A DNA stretch of 11,190 nucleotides from an uncultured Collinsella sp. (GCA_902495155.1 CABUWD010000069.1:1-11190); one strand, 5' to 3'; counted from the stretch's first letter, positions 1 to 7,913 are shown. Notes: generated from the letters alone by a model not told the origin. Numbers and translations are program-made.

Positions 1-814
1 GCGAGGTCGATTTGTAGGAGAGGACTGCCATCGCCGTGAGGTTGCCGGTGTAGGAGAGTGCTCCTTCCAGGATGGTGGCGAGCACCAAAACCGCTGCGAG
101 CGAGCGCGTGCCCAAGGCTCCCGCCCTGTTCGAATCCATGGCGTCGGTTACATCGCGGAGCAGTCCGCCGATCAAAAACGCGATAGCGTACGTGACGGCG
201 CTCATGAGCTTCTGCAGCCAAGAAAACTCGCCGGCGCTTGTCGCACTCATGGCGGCTAAATACCCGTTAACAACGAATGCGAGGATGCCAACGGCGATGA
301 CCGTCGTCGTGTAGGTTTTCTGGGGGAGTCGACTCTTAGCCAGTCCAAACCATGGCGCCATGAAGACCATGGCGGCATAGACCCAGATAAACTCAAGGCC
401 TAGCGTGTACCAGTAGTGCGTGTTGAGGGTAACATCGGGAATGGGGGAGACGACTGTGGACCACGCGAGCGCTACGAGGCAATAAAACGTAGTGGGCAAG
501 ATGACCTTGCCAAGGCGCTGCGCCGTCCGTTGCATTTGCGGCTTCCACGTTGCTCCACCGTCCCAAGCACGCGCGGCCGAAGCGATGAGAAAATAGCCCG
601 AGATCATAAAGAAGACCTCGTTGGCCCAGCAGCCAAGCAAGTTAATAAAACCGAGTACGCCGGAATAGGGGAACATCGCAAATGGGGCATATTCCACGGC
701 GCCGACGCAGAAGGCTTGGAAGGTCCACTGAAAGGTGTGGAACACCGCGATGCCGGCGACCGCGACCAAGCGCAGCGCTTCGATGGATATGTTGCGTGCG
801 GCTTTGGGCTGCAT
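1..814 (-). CDS. Acyltransferase family 3 membrane protein, partial (3' end beyond window)
   Basis: This is probably an integral-membrane O-acyltransferase of the acyltransferase family 3 / OafA-YrhL type, which moves acyl (often acetyl) groups onto surface glycans. The visible 271 codons start at ATG 814-812 behind an AGGA ribosome binding site. The N-terminus reads RNISIEALRLVAVAGIAVFH (residues 7-26). Its Arg-15 and His-26 match the conserved Arg and His of the first helix in this family. The hallmark segment FFMISGYFL is at residues 68-76. Several hydrophobic helices follow, including one near ALAWSTVV, one near LEFIWVYAAMVFMAPW and one near VIAVGILAFVV. Family members are usually 330-400 residues, so the C-terminal quarter or more is missing. 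It diverges from the glycosyltransferase genes and probably decorates the polysaccharide they build. The family call is firm; the acceptor and acyl donor are not known. Confidence 0.85.
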   Translation of the reverse strand, partial: MQPKAARNISIEALRLVAVAGIAVFHTFQWTFQAFCVGAVEYAPFAMFPYSGVLGFINLLGCWANEVFFMISGYFLIASAARAWDGGATWKPQMQRTAQRLGKVILPTTFYCLVALAWSTVVSPIPDVTLNTHYWYTLGLEFIWVYAAMVFMAPWFGLAKSRLPQKTYTTTVIAVGILAFVVNGYLAAMSATSAGEFSWLQKLMSAVTYAIAFLIGGLLRDVTDAMDSNRAGALGTRSLAAVLVLATILEGALSYTGNLTAMAVLSYKSTS

Positions 815-833
815 GACGTCCTTTCTTATCGGT

Positions 834-862
834 TTGCCTCTGCGAGCTCCATAGATTATATA
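834..862 (+). promoter_or_regulatory. Putative promoter for the glycosyltransferase operon
   Basis: A -35-like TTGCCT lies at 834-839 and a -10-like TATATA at 857-862, separated by 17 bases. An alternative -10, TATAAA, lies at 859-864. Transcription would begin near 869, leaving a leader of about 57 bases before the TTG start at 927. The match is moderate. Position and spacing support it, and it is the only convincing candidate upstream of the five-gene run. Confidence 0.5.
855..860 (-). promoter_or_regulatory. Putative -10 element for the divergent acyltransferase
   Basis: Read on the minus strand, 860-855 is a perfect TATAAT. It would start transcription near 848, about 34 bases upstream of the acyltransferase ATG at 814. 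I see no good -35 at the normal spacing. The element overlaps the plus-strand -10, so the two directions may compete for RNA polymerase. Confidence 0.45.
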
Positions 863-915
863 AACGCCCGCTGGTGCGCTGACCCTTTGATACCATGAAA
901 CGACAGGTATTTCCT

Positions 916-921
916 AAGGAG
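916..921 (+). promoter_or_regulatory. Ribosome binding site that fixes a TTG start
   Basis: AAGGAG ends five bases before TTG 927. The only nearby upstream ATG (895) is in another frame and has no ribosome binding site, so this site decides the start of the first glycosyltransferase. Confidence 0.75.
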
Positions 922-926
922 CACAT

Positions 927-2030
927 TTGTCTACTAACGCCTCTGGCAGCCCTGTTCTGTCGCTGCTTATTCCCATTTACAATGTTCAGCGCTACCTGCG
1001 CGAGTGCCTCGATTCCGCCCTGGCGCAGACGCTCAAGGATATTGAGATCATCTGCATTAACGACGGATCGACCGACAACTCGCCGGCGATTATCCGCGAG
1101 TATATGGAGCGCGATAGGCGCGTCAAGATGATCGACAAGGCCAACAGCGGCTACGGCGACTCGATGAACCGCGGTCTGGAGATGGCGCGTGGCAAGTACG
1201 TTGGCATCTTGGAGTCCGATGACTTTATGGCGTCCGACGCACTCGAAAAGCTTGTCTCGGCCGCCGATAGCAATAATGCCGACTTCGCGAAGGCGAACTT
1301 TGATTTCTACTGGTCTAAGCCCGAGGAGCGCCGTTCGCTGCACGAGATGTTTAAAGCCAAGGACTGTGGCAAGCCGGTGCACCCGAGCGATACGACTCAG
1401 TTCTTTAAGCAAAAGCCGTCGATTTGGTCGGCCGTGTACCGTCGCGATTTTCTTGAGCGCAACGGCATTAAGTTCCTGCCGACTCCGGGGGCATCCTTTC
1501 AGGACACGTCATTCGCCTTTAAGGTGATCGCGTGCGCCGATAAGGCTGTTTACCTGCATGATGCCGTGTTGTCGTATCGTCAGGACAACGAGAATTCCTC
1601 GGTCAATTCTTCGGCTAAGGTCTTTTGCGTCAATACCGAGTATGCCGAGATTGAGCGTTGGATTCGAGAGGATTATGCCCGCGACCACGCAAACGGCGAT
1701 GTCGCGCGCATGCTCAAGTTCAATCAGCTCATTAAGTACGATTCGTACATGTGGAACTACGTGCGCCTGGCGCCTAAGTTCTATAAGGAGTTCCTGGTTC
1801 AGATGGCCAAGGAGTTCCAAGCGGCCTTGGACGCCGGGGACTTTTCGCTTGACGACCTCAAGCCGTGGAAGCGCGCAAATCTCGCTGCCATCCTCAAAGA
1901 TCCTGAGGGCTGGGTTGACGAGCATCCGAGTTTTGCGACGGATGGTGCCTTGGCGCGTGCTAAGTATTACGCCTCGGTTGGAGGCCCAGGTGTGGTTGCT
2001 GCCTTCCTCATCGAATCGCTGAGGGGGTAG
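927..2030 (+). CDS. GT2 family glycosyltransferase, type A copy 1
   Basis: This is a family 2 (GT-A fold) glycosyltransferase, likely cytoplasmic or membrane-peripheral, that transfers a sugar from a nucleotide-sugar donor onto a growing surface glycan. The 367-residue protein opens with the nucleotide-binding strand LSLLIPIYNV (11-20), followed by ECLDSALAQ and INDGSTD (44-50). The metal-binding DxD-type motif is ESDD (96-99). A probable catalytic-base region follows at GASFQD (188-193). The usual GT2 'aRN' segment is replaced by SGYGDSMNRG, which it shares with the gene at 3152. The C-terminal 150 residues are specific to this type. There is no signal peptide or obvious membrane helix. TTG is used as start behind AAGGAG. 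It is first in a tightly spaced run of five glycosyltransferase genes. Donor and acceptor cannot be read from the sequence. Confidence 0.92.
   Translation: MSTNASGSPVLSLLIPIYNVQRYLRECLDSALAQTLKDIEIICINDGSTDNSPAIIREYMERDRRVKMIDKANSGYGDSMNRGLEMARGKYVGILESDDFMASDALEKLVSAADSNNADFAKANFDFYWSKPEERRSLHEMFKAKDCGKPVHPSDTTQFFKQKPSIWSAVYRRDFLERNGIKFLPTPGASFQDTSFAFKVIACADKAVYLHDAVLSYRQDNENSSVNSSAKVFCVNTEYAEIERWIREDYARDHANGDVARMLKFNQLIKYDSYMWNYVRLAPKFYKEFLVQMAKEFQAALDAGDFSLDDLKPWKRANLAAILKDPEGWVDEHPSFATDGALARAKYYASVGGPGVVAAFLIESLRG
962..1229 (+). repeat. Duplicated segment, copy 1 (partner at 3181-3448)
   Basis: These 268 bases align without gaps to 3181-3448. By hand count about 37 bases differ (roughly 86% identity), mostly at third codon positions, and about 8 of 89 encoded residues change. 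Exact blocks of 30 or more bases occur, for example from 990 and from 1141. The segment encodes the nucleotide-binding half of the two type-A glycosyltransferases; similarity falls sharply after it. Confidence 0.85.
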
Positions 2031-2036
2031 GTCGAC

Positions 2037-3077
2037 ATGGGAGAGACTTTGACCCCCAAAGCGACCATTGTCGTTCCCGTCTACAATTCGTCGCGCTCCA
2101 TTCAGCGATGCCTCGATTCGCTGTTGGTCCAGTCTGAGTGTTCGATTCAGGTTGTCTGCGTCAACGACGGTTCGACTGATGATTCGCTGAACGTGTTGCG
2201 CCAGATCGCGCAGGCCGACAATCGCGTACTGGTGATTGACCAGGAAAACGCGGGCGTCTCATGCGCTCGAAATGCCGGTATCGATGTCGCCGAGGGCGAG
2301 ACCGTCTTTTTTGTGGACGCCGACGATTACATCGATGCCCAGACGGTCGAGTGCGTGCTGCATGCCATGGAGTCTGCGGATGCCGAGGCCGCCGTTTTTG
2401 GCGGCGTCTGTGAACCTGCCGATGCTGCCCCCAGACGCGTCCAGCAACTCATGAGCCCCAAAGCTGGTACCTTCGGCGCCCGTGATCCCCAACTGCTGTT
2501 CCGTTCGAATGCGCAGCCCTATGCCTGCCGTGCTGCTTTTTCGCGCGAGCTGCTTAATCGCGAAGGCATTCGTTTCGCCCCCGGTTTGGCTTTGGGCGAG
2601 GACGTCGTCTTCCAATTTGCGGCTTATGCGCTTGCCCGCAAGACCGTCGTCATGCCGGACAAGTTCTACCACTACGTGATGGAGAGCGAATCGGCGACGC
2701 ACGAGTTCAACAGTGCCGTGGCTCGCGCCAAAAAGCTTGACGCCCACATGAGGATGCTCGAGGAGGTCTTGGAGGACTGGGCAGCCTACGGTCTTTTGGA
2801 CCTGTGTCCCGGCGAGCTGATAACTTGGTTTTTGGACCTTATTGTGTTCGACCTGGCGCGCTTGGATGCCGATGGTTTCCATCGCGTGGCGGCTCGCGTC
2901 AACATGGACCTCACGACGTTTTTGGGAACGGCGTGGGCGGATATGCCTGCTAAGGGCGCCGTTCGCCGTGTTGCCCACAAGCTCGTTGTGGCGACCTCGG
3001 GCGTTTCGATGGCAGACGCCACGCTGTTCTATCTTTCGACTCGCGGTCTCAAAGCCTGCCTGGAGCGCTTTCTCTAA
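2037..3077 (+). CDS. GT2 family glycosyltransferase, type B copy 1
   Basis: This is a second family 2 glycosyltransferase, 346 residues long. The N-terminal GT-A domain shows ATIVVPVYNS (9-18), VNDGSTDDS (42-50), the classical NAGVSCARNAG (71-81) and the metal-binding motif DADD (94-97). The segment GED (187-189) within LALGEDVVFQFAAY probably supplies the catalytic base. The last 130 residues are a mainly helical type-specific tail. ATG 2037 lies six bases after the previous stop, and a GAGGGG ribosome binding site (2021-2026) overlaps the end of the upstream gene, so the two are likely co-translated. The arrangement LLF...RPFAWR...GED...FAVY seen in the gene at 4283 is matched here by LLF...QPYACR...GED...FAAY, so the two type-B genes look like divergent paralogues. 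The sugar specificity is unknown. Confidence 0.92.
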   Translation: MGETLTPKATIVVPVYNSSRSIQRCLDSLLVQSECSIQVVCVNDGSTDDSLNVLRQIAQADNRVLVIDQENAGVSCARNAGIDVAEGETVFFVDADDYIDAQTVECVLHAMESADAEAAVFGGVCEPADAAPRRVQQLMSPKAGTFGARDPQLLFRSNAQPYACRAAFSRELLNREGIRFAPGLALGEDVVFQFAAYALARKTVVMPDKFYHYVMESESATHEFNSAVARAKKLDAHMRMLEEVLEDWAAYGLLDLCPGELITWFLDLIVFDLARLDADGFHRVAARVNMDLTTFLGTAWADMPAKGAVRRVAHKLVVATSGVSMADATLFYLSTRGLKACLERFL

Positions 3078-3111
3078 TTCCAAGCGCTGCCGCCCGCCGC
3101 AACTCGGCTGC

Positions 3112-3117
3112 TAAAAT
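3112..3117 (+). promoter_or_regulatory. Possible internal promoter -10 before the third glycosyltransferase
   Basis: The 74-base gap between the second and third glycosyltransferases is the only sizeable gap in the run. It holds TAAAAT at 3112-3117 in a short AT-rich patch, about 35 bases before the TTG start. I see no matching -35, so this is a weak candidate for a secondary promoter that could let the second A-B pair be transcribed separately. Confidence 0.3.
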
Positions 3118-3140
3118 AACCCTGTTACACGCTATTCAAC

Positions 3141-3146
3141 AGGAGG
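3141..3146 (+). promoter_or_regulatory. Ribosome binding site that fixes a TTG start
   Basis: A perfect AGGAGG lies five bases before TTG 3152. No ATG in frame lies nearby, so TTG is the start of the third glycosyltransferase, as in its paralogue at 927. Confidence 0.8.
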
Positions 3147-3151
3147 TTCTC

Positions 3152-4270
3152 TTGCAGAACTCTGATACCCCTAAGGTTTCGCTGCTTGTCCCTATTTGCA
3201 ATGTCGAACGCTACCTGCGCGAGTGCCTCGATTCCGCCGTGGCGCAGACGCTCAAGGACATCGAGATCATCTGTATCAATGACGGTTCCACCGATAGCTC
3301 GCCGGATATCATCCGCGAGTACATGGAGCGCGACCCCCGTGTAAAGATGATCGACAAAGCCAACAGCGGCTACGGCGACTCGATGAACCGCGGCCTGGAG
3401 ATGGCGCGCGGTGAGTACGTGGGCATCCTTGAGTCCGACGACTTCATGTTTGAGGATTCGCTCCAAAAGCTGGTCGCCAAGGCCGATGCTGAGCATGCCG
3501 ATGTGGTAAAGGGCGACTTTTACCTGTATTGGTCCACGCCCAGCGAGCACCGTGAGCTGTTTGGGATTATCGACGAGCGTATGACGGGCGCCGCGTATCG
3601 CCCCGTCGATCGCCCGGGCATCTTCTACCGCAAACCTTCCATTTGGTCGGCTATCTATCGGCGCGAGTTCCTTAACGACAATCAGATTCGGTTCCTTCCC
3701 ACGCCGGGCGCCTCGTATCAGGATGCGGGTTTTAACTTTAAGGTCTGGGCAAGCGCTGAGCGTGCTGCGTTTATTGCGGACCCCATTTTGTGCTATCGCC
3801 AGGATAACGAGAAGAGTTCCGTTAATTCGCCCAACAAGGTGTTTTGCGTGTGCGATGAATATGCCGAGATGCAGCGCTTCTTGGATGAACGCCCCGAGCT
3901 CAAGGCTCGGCTTCAGGGCATTTTAATGCGCATGAAGGTCGATACGTATCGATGGAATGATGAGCGCTTGGTCGATGGGCTGCGCGAGCAGTTTTGGAAG
4001 AAAGCCTCGTCCGAGCTCAAGGCCGATTGGGATGCTGGTCGCTTTGACCTGTCGCTGTTTGATCCGCGTGGCGAGACCGACTTGCGCCTGATGGTCAAGT
4101 CGCCCCGCGCCTATATCAATTCGCGCTTTGACTTTAAGAAGCCGGGCAAGCTCAATACGTTTAAGCATTACTTTAAGATTGGCGGCCTGCCGCTGGTCTG
4201 GCGCGTGCTGACGTATCAGCGCACCTACGGCGACAACCCGCACCCTGATGACGTTCCGGCCGCACAGTAG
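3152..4270 (+). CDS. GT2 family glycosyltransferase, type A copy 2
   Basis: This family 2 glycosyltransferase of 372 residues is a close paralogue of the protein encoded at 927-2030. It shows VSLLVPICNV (9-18), INDGSTDSS (42-50), the unusual SGYGDSMNRG block, the DxD-type motif ESDD (94-97) and GASYQD (186-191) in the catalytic-base region. The N-terminal 90 residues are nearly the same as in the paralogue, while the acceptor-side half has diverged strongly. That pattern fits the same nucleotide-sugar donor with a changed acceptor, although this is inference. The C-terminal tail (from about residue 350) is longer and polar, rich in Pro and Asp. Like its paralogue it uses a TTG start behind an excellent ribosome binding site. 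No signal peptide or membrane helix is visible. Confidence 0.92.
   Translation: MQNSDTPKVSLLVPICNVERYLRECLDSAVAQTLKDIEIICINDGSTDSSPDIIREYMERDPRVKMIDKANSGYGDSMNRGLEMARGEYVGILESDDFMFEDSLQKLVAKADAEHADVVKGDFYLYWSTPSEHRELFGIIDERMTGAAYRPVDRPGIFYRKPSIWSAIYRREFLNDNQIRFLPTPGASYQDAGFNFKVWASAERAAFIADPILCYRQDNEKSSVNSPNKVFCVCDEYAEMQRFLDERPELKARLQGILMRMKVDTYRWNDERLVDGLREQFWKKASSELKADWDAGRFDLSLFDPRGETDLRLMVKSPRAYINSRFDFKKPGKLNTFKHYFKIGGLPLVWRVLTYQRTYGDNPHPDDVPAAQ
3181..3448 (+). repeat. Duplicated segment, copy 2 (partner at 962-1229)
   Basis: This is the second copy of the gap-free 268-base repeat that codes for the donor-binding half of the type-A glycosyltransferases. The two copies lie 2219 bases apart in direct orientation, so they could support recombination that deletes or amplifies one A-B gene pair. 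Confidence 0.85.
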
Positions 4271-4273
4271 GAG
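4269..4273 (+). promoter_or_regulatory. Ribosome binding site supporting ATG 4283 over GTG 4277
   Basis: AGGAG overlaps the stop codon of the preceding gene. It lies nine bases from ATG 4283 but only three from the in-frame GTG 4277, so ATG is the better start. The difference is two residues. Confidence 0.6.
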
Positions 4274-4282
4274 CGAGTGACT

Positions 4283-5350
4283 ATGGCTACCCCCAAGATT
4301 TCCGTTGTCGTTCCCATCTATAAAGTGGAGGAGTGCCTGGCCTGGTGCCTGGACTCCCTGCTTGCGCAGGACATGCCCGATTGGGAGGGCGTGCTGGTCA
4401 ACGATGGCTCGCCGGATGGTTCGCGCGATATTGCGGCCGCTTATTGCGAAAAGGACGCGCGTTTTACGCTGGTCGATAAGCCAAACGGCGGCCTGTCGAG
4501 TGCACGTAATGCAGGCATCGCTGCGTCCATGGCGTCTATCGTCGCGTTTTTGGATTCCGACGACCGCTTTACGCCCGATGCATGCTGCGTGATCGTCGAT
4601 ACCTTTGAGTGCGAGGACTGCGACGTTTTGACCTTTGGCGCGAATCCGTATCCTCTGGAGGCGGGGTATCCGTGGCTTAACTATGTGCTGAGCCCGCGCG
4701 ATGTGTCGTTTGAAGGCTATAGCTCCGACCTGCTGTTTAAGGAAGCTTCTCGCCCCTTTGCATGGCGCACTGCCTGCAGGCGTGAGTTTTTGCTGGGTAA
4801 CGGGATCGTGTTCGACGAAACCGTTAAGTATGGCGAGGACCAGGTCTTCGATTTTGCCGTGTACGGTCGTTCGCGTAAGACCGCGCTTATCTCGAACAAG
4901 CTGTATGACTACCGCGTGGCGCGCAAGGGTTCGCTCATGGACACCATGCGCTACGACGACGAGACACGTCTGCTGGAGCACGTGAAGATTTACTCCGCGG
5001 TGCTGGCTGACTGGCAGCGCGACGGTCTCGATGCTCAGCATGCCGATGACCTGGCGTACTTCCTCTGCGATCTGGTGCTGTACGATGCGCTCAGGTTGCT
5101 GGGTTCGGACTGCGGCAAGGTGTTTGCTGCCGTTGCCACGGCACTTGCCGGTTCTGCCGTGGGCAGCGATGCTGCGCTCGCACAATGCGCTCCTTCTGTT
5201 GCTGCTATGGTGCGTGCGGCGCTTACCAGCAAGGCCCCCAATGCCCGTGGGTGCAAAAAGCTCATGTTCGATTACGACGTCTTGAGGTTTGGGCGCCTGG
5301 GTGCCTGTAAACGCATGGCAGCGAACGCCCTGGGAAAGCGAGAAGTGTAG
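4283..5350 (+). CDS. GT2 family glycosyltransferase, type B copy 2
   Basis: This is a family 2 glycosyltransferase, 355 residues from ATG 4283 (357 if GTG 4277 is used). Visible motifs are ISVVVPIYKV (6-15), VNDGSPDGS (39-47), GGLSSARNAG (69-78), the metal-binding DSDD (91-94) and GED (184-186) in VKYGEDQVFDFAVY. The layout, including a block LLFKEASRPFAWR before the GED motif and a helical, Ala- and Leu-rich tail, matches the gene at 2037-3077. The two type-B proteins have diverged more from each other than the type-A pair has over its N-terminal half. It follows the preceding gene by 12 bases and touches the next gene with no gap, so co-translation is likely. Donor and acceptor are unknown. 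Confidence 0.92.
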   Translation: MATPKISVVVPIYKVEECLAWCLDSLLAQDMPDWEGVLVNDGSPDGSRDIAAAYCEKDARFTLVDKPNGGLSSARNAGIAASMASIVAFLDSDDRFTPDACCVIVDTFECEDCDVLTFGANPYPLEAGYPWLNYVLSPRDVSFEGYSSDLLFKEASRPFAWRTACRREFLLGNGIVFDETVKYGEDQVFDFAVYGRSRKTALISNKLYDYRVARKGSLMDTMRYDDETRLLEHVKIYSAVLADWQRDGLDAQHADDLAYFLCDLVLYDALRLLGSDCGKVFAAVATALAGSAVGSDAALAQCAPSVAAMVRAALTSKAPNARGCKKLMFDYDVLRFGRLGACKRMAANALGKREV

Positions 5351-7837
5351 ATGAGTATCAAGCGTTTGGCACTTTGCCGCAGTCAGGGCCGTCTGTTTGT
5401 GCTGCTTCGTTTTGCCGGTCAGGATGTCGCCGCGCTTATCGAGCGGGAGGGTTCTCAAGCGTTTGCCTATGCGACGACGAGCGGTTCTTGTGTGCCGTCG
5501 CTGGTGCTCCCGGTCGATCATGGCCGTGTGCTGGCGCTTTGCCCTTCCGTTTCCGATTACGAGCGCGAGCTCGCCGTCTTGGTGCTTCCGTTTTTGGATG
5601 GTACGTCGATGGATGTCGTTTTTGCATCCGGTGGTCAAAGGTTGGGCGCCATTCGTCTCGATAGCCGCGTGGCCAAGCTGGAATCCAAGATTAACTACAA
5701 AGCAAAGCCTGCGCTGTGCGCGCTTATCCGCGATGCGCAGCGTGGCGAATGCTGCGGTCGCTACGAGATCGATGCCATTCGCTATTTGCCGGCAGACGCC
5801 GGCGCGGTGTGGCGCTTTGAGGTCAAGTGGGCGGGAGACCCCCAGTGCGCGCCTGAGCTCCAGATCTTCGATACGCATATGAATGCCATCGATGCTACCG
5901 TGCATGTGTTTGAATCGCAGGTCGATGTGCCGCAGCGCAACGGTTGCCACGTCAATAAAACGTATCTGAGCGTTGAGATGCCTCAGGTTATACGAGATTA
6001 TGTCGCGATTGCGAGCGATCCCACGGAGCAGATTCAGAGTGGTTTTTGCGCTATGGATGGTCGCCTGTACAACGGCATGGTCGACGACAGCTGGAACCGC
6101 ATGAAGGACGCGCGTGCAGACGACGCGGCTTATCGACGTTGGTTTGAGCAGCATCGCGCAAAGCCGGGCGATTTAGCGTGCCAGCGTGTCGCTTCGGTGG
6201 CTTTTGCCTATAGACCACTCGTGAGCATTGTGGTGCCGTGCTACAAGACTGATCGGGTCTACCTGCGCGAGCTGCTGGACTCGGTGCTAGCCCAGAGCTA
6301 TGACAACTGGGAATTGTTGCTTATGGACGCCTCGCCCGAATGGGATGCGGTGGCCAATCTTGCGGCTGCCGCCAATGACGAGCGCATCCGTCGCATCGAG
6401 CTTCCCGGCAACGGCGGCATTGTGGTCAACACCAACGCAGGTATCGAGCAAGCGACGGGCGACTACATCGCGTTCTTGGACCACGATGACATTCTGGAGC
6501 CGGACGCGTTATTCCAGTATGTTTCCGCGCTGAATAAGGCGGCCGAGGGCGAGCGCCCCCAGGTCCTGTTCTGCGACGAGGACATGTTCCAGAAAACGGG
6601 GGAGTGGGGTCAGCCTGTCTTTAAGACGCAGCTCAACGTCGATCTGCTCTATAGCCATAACTGCGTGACGCATTTCCTGATGGTGGAGAAGGCGCTAATC
6701 GATCGTATTGGCACGTCCCCGGAAGACGTTGCGGGTGCCCAGGACTACGACTTGACGCTTCGCTGCCTTGCAGCCGGCGCGCGCTTTGAGCACGTTGCGC
6801 ACGTGCTGTATCACTGGCGCGTGCATCCGGGATCGACCGCCGACGGCTCTGCCGATAGCAAGCCGTATGCTATCGAAGCCGGCCGTCTTGCGCTGCAGCG
6901 CCACTTTAACGCGCTGGGCATTTGCGGAACGGTCGAGGAGACCGAGACGCCGTTTGTCTATCGCATGCGTTATGCGCTGCCGGAGTCTGCGCCGCTGGTG
7001 AGTATTGTGATTCCCACCAAGGATCACGTTGAGACGCTCGATGCCTGCGTGATGTCGATTGCCCAGAAGGCCACGTATGCCAACTATGAGATCGTCTTGG
7101 TGGAGAACAACAGCAAAGCCCCGGAGACGTTTGCGTATTACGAAACCCTGCCAGAGCGCGTGGCTGTAGTATCCGAAGGCAAGGGTAACGCACGTGTTGT
7201 GTACTGGCCGGGCGAGTTCAATTACTCTCAGATCATCAATTTTGGTGTGAAGCACGCCAAGGGCGACTACCTGCTGCTGCTCAACAACGATACCGAGGTC
7301 ATAAGCCCCGACTTTATCGAAGAGACGATGGGCTATCTGCAGCGTCCCGATGCGGGCGTGGTGGGCGCCAAACTCTACTTTGCCGATCATCTGGTGCAGC
7401 ATGCCGGCATTTTGGTTGGCGTGCGCGGCGCACTTGCCCATGCCAACCAGGACTTCTCGGCAAAGCGCGAGGGCTATCTTGCCCGTGCTGTGCGCCCGGG
7501 CAACTTTAGCGCCGTGACGGGCGCCTGCCAGATGGTGCGACGCGACGTATTTGAGCAGGTCGGAGGCTATAACGAGGAATTCGCCGTCGGCTTTAACGAC
7601 GCAGACTTTTGCCTGCGCGTGTGGGAGGCGGGCTACCGCACCATCTTTACGCCCTATGCCGAGCTGTACCACTACGAGTTCACCTCGCGCGGCAGGGAAG
7701 AGGCCAACGAGGAAAAGCTGCGCCGTTGGAAGCGCGAGCAGGCGCTGTTCATGCAACGCTGGCCGGAGTTCTTCCTGACGGGTGATCCGTGGCTCGGGCC
7801 GAACTTATCCGCTGAGAGCGAGTATTTCTTGTATTAA
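5351..7837 (+). CDS. Large tandem-domain GT2 glycosyltransferase (828 residues)
   Basis: This is a bifunctional-looking glycosyltransferase with two GT2 domains in series. Residues 1-285 form an N-terminal region without recognised motifs. It is possibly a beta-rich accessory domain of the kind often found before such tandem enzymes. The first GT2 domain (about 289-490) begins VSIVVPCYKT, carries the metal-binding LDHDD (D377, D379, D380) and has QDYD at 464-467 near the probable catalytic base. The second (about 548-775) begins VSIVIPTKD, carries NND (645-647) and ends with GFNDADFCLR (747-756) and HYEFTSRG (774-781), which resemble rhamnosyltransferase-like GT2 enzymes. There is no membrane helix. 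ATG follows the previous stop directly, with a weak GAGAAG site, so translation is probably coupled. It likely adds two residues, or alternating linkages, to a surface polysaccharide. Rhamnose specificity is only a guess. Confidence 0.9.
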   Translation: MSIKRLALCRSQGRLFVLLRFAGQDVAALIEREGSQAFAYATTSGSCVPSLVLPVDHGRVLALCPSVSDYERELAVLVLPFLDGTSMDVVFASGGQRLGAIRLDSRVAKLESKINYKAKPALCALIRDAQRGECCGRYEIDAIRYLPADAGAVWRFEVKWAGDPQCAPELQIFDTHMNAIDATVHVFESQVDVPQRNGCHVNKTYLSVEMPQVIRDYVAIASDPTEQIQSGFCAMDGRLYNGMVDDSWNRMKDARADDAAYRRWFEQHRAKPGDLACQRVASVAFAYRPLVSIVVPCYKTDRVYLRELLDSVLAQSYDNWELLLMDASPEWDAVANLAAAANDERIRRIELPGNGGIVVNTNAGIEQATGDYIAFLDHDDILEPDALFQYVSALNKAAEGERPQVLFCDEDMFQKTGEWGQPVFKTQLNVDLLYSHNCVTHFLMVEKALIDRIGTSPEDVAGAQDYDLTLRCLAAGARFEHVAHVLYHWRVHPGSTADGSADSKPYAIEAGRLALQRHFNALGICGTVEETETPFVYRMRYALPESAPLVSIVIPTKDHVETLDACVMSIAQKATYANYEIVLVENNSKAPETFAYYETLPERVAVVSEGKGNARVVYWPGEFNYSQIINFGVKHAKGDYLLLLNNDTEVISPDFIEETMGYLQRPDAGVVGAKLYFADHLVQHAGILVGVRGALAHANQDFSAKREGYLARAVRPGNFSAVTGACQMVRRDVFEQVGGYNEEFAVGFNDADFCLRVWEAGYRTIFTPYAELYHYEFTSRGREEANEEKLRRWKREQALFMQRWPEFFLTGDPWLGPNLSAESEYFLY

Positions 7838-7847
7838 GGCAATGGTT

Positions 7848-7863
7848 TTTAGGAAGGCCTAAA
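7848..7863 (+). terminator. Weak hairpin after the glycosyltransferase run
   Basis: TTTAGG (7848-7853) and CCTAAA (7858-7863) form a six-base-pair stem with an AAGG loop, followed by the pyrimidine-rich CTTTCTTTC. It lies 11-26 bases after the stop of the last glycosyltransferase. The stem is short and only partly GC, and the tract is interrupted by C, so it would be a poor intrinsic terminator at best. Confidence 0.3.
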
Positions 7864-7913
7864 CTTTCTTTCGGTATGGGCCTGGAAGAAAACAGCGTTG
7901 GACTACTTGTTAA

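Noticed and set aside
895..1131. Alternative gene starting at ATG 895
   Set aside because: It is out of frame with the glycosyltransferase, lacks a ribosome binding site and has no recognisable motif. AAGGAG at 916 serves the TTG at 927.
642..1412. Minus-strand open frame of 256 codons opposite the first type-A glycosyltransferase and the promoter region
   Set aside because: It crosses the divergent promoter region and the start of the acyltransferase in another frame, and its residues show no family pattern. Similar antisense frames opposite the type-A paralogue arise from the same codon pattern.
3923..6154. Long open frame on the minus strand (743 codons) across three glycosyltransferase genes
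   Set aside because: It lies opposite genes with full GT2 motifs, its translation is rich in Arg and His with no recognisable domain, and no ribosome binding site fits. It is a by-product of GC-rich codon use.
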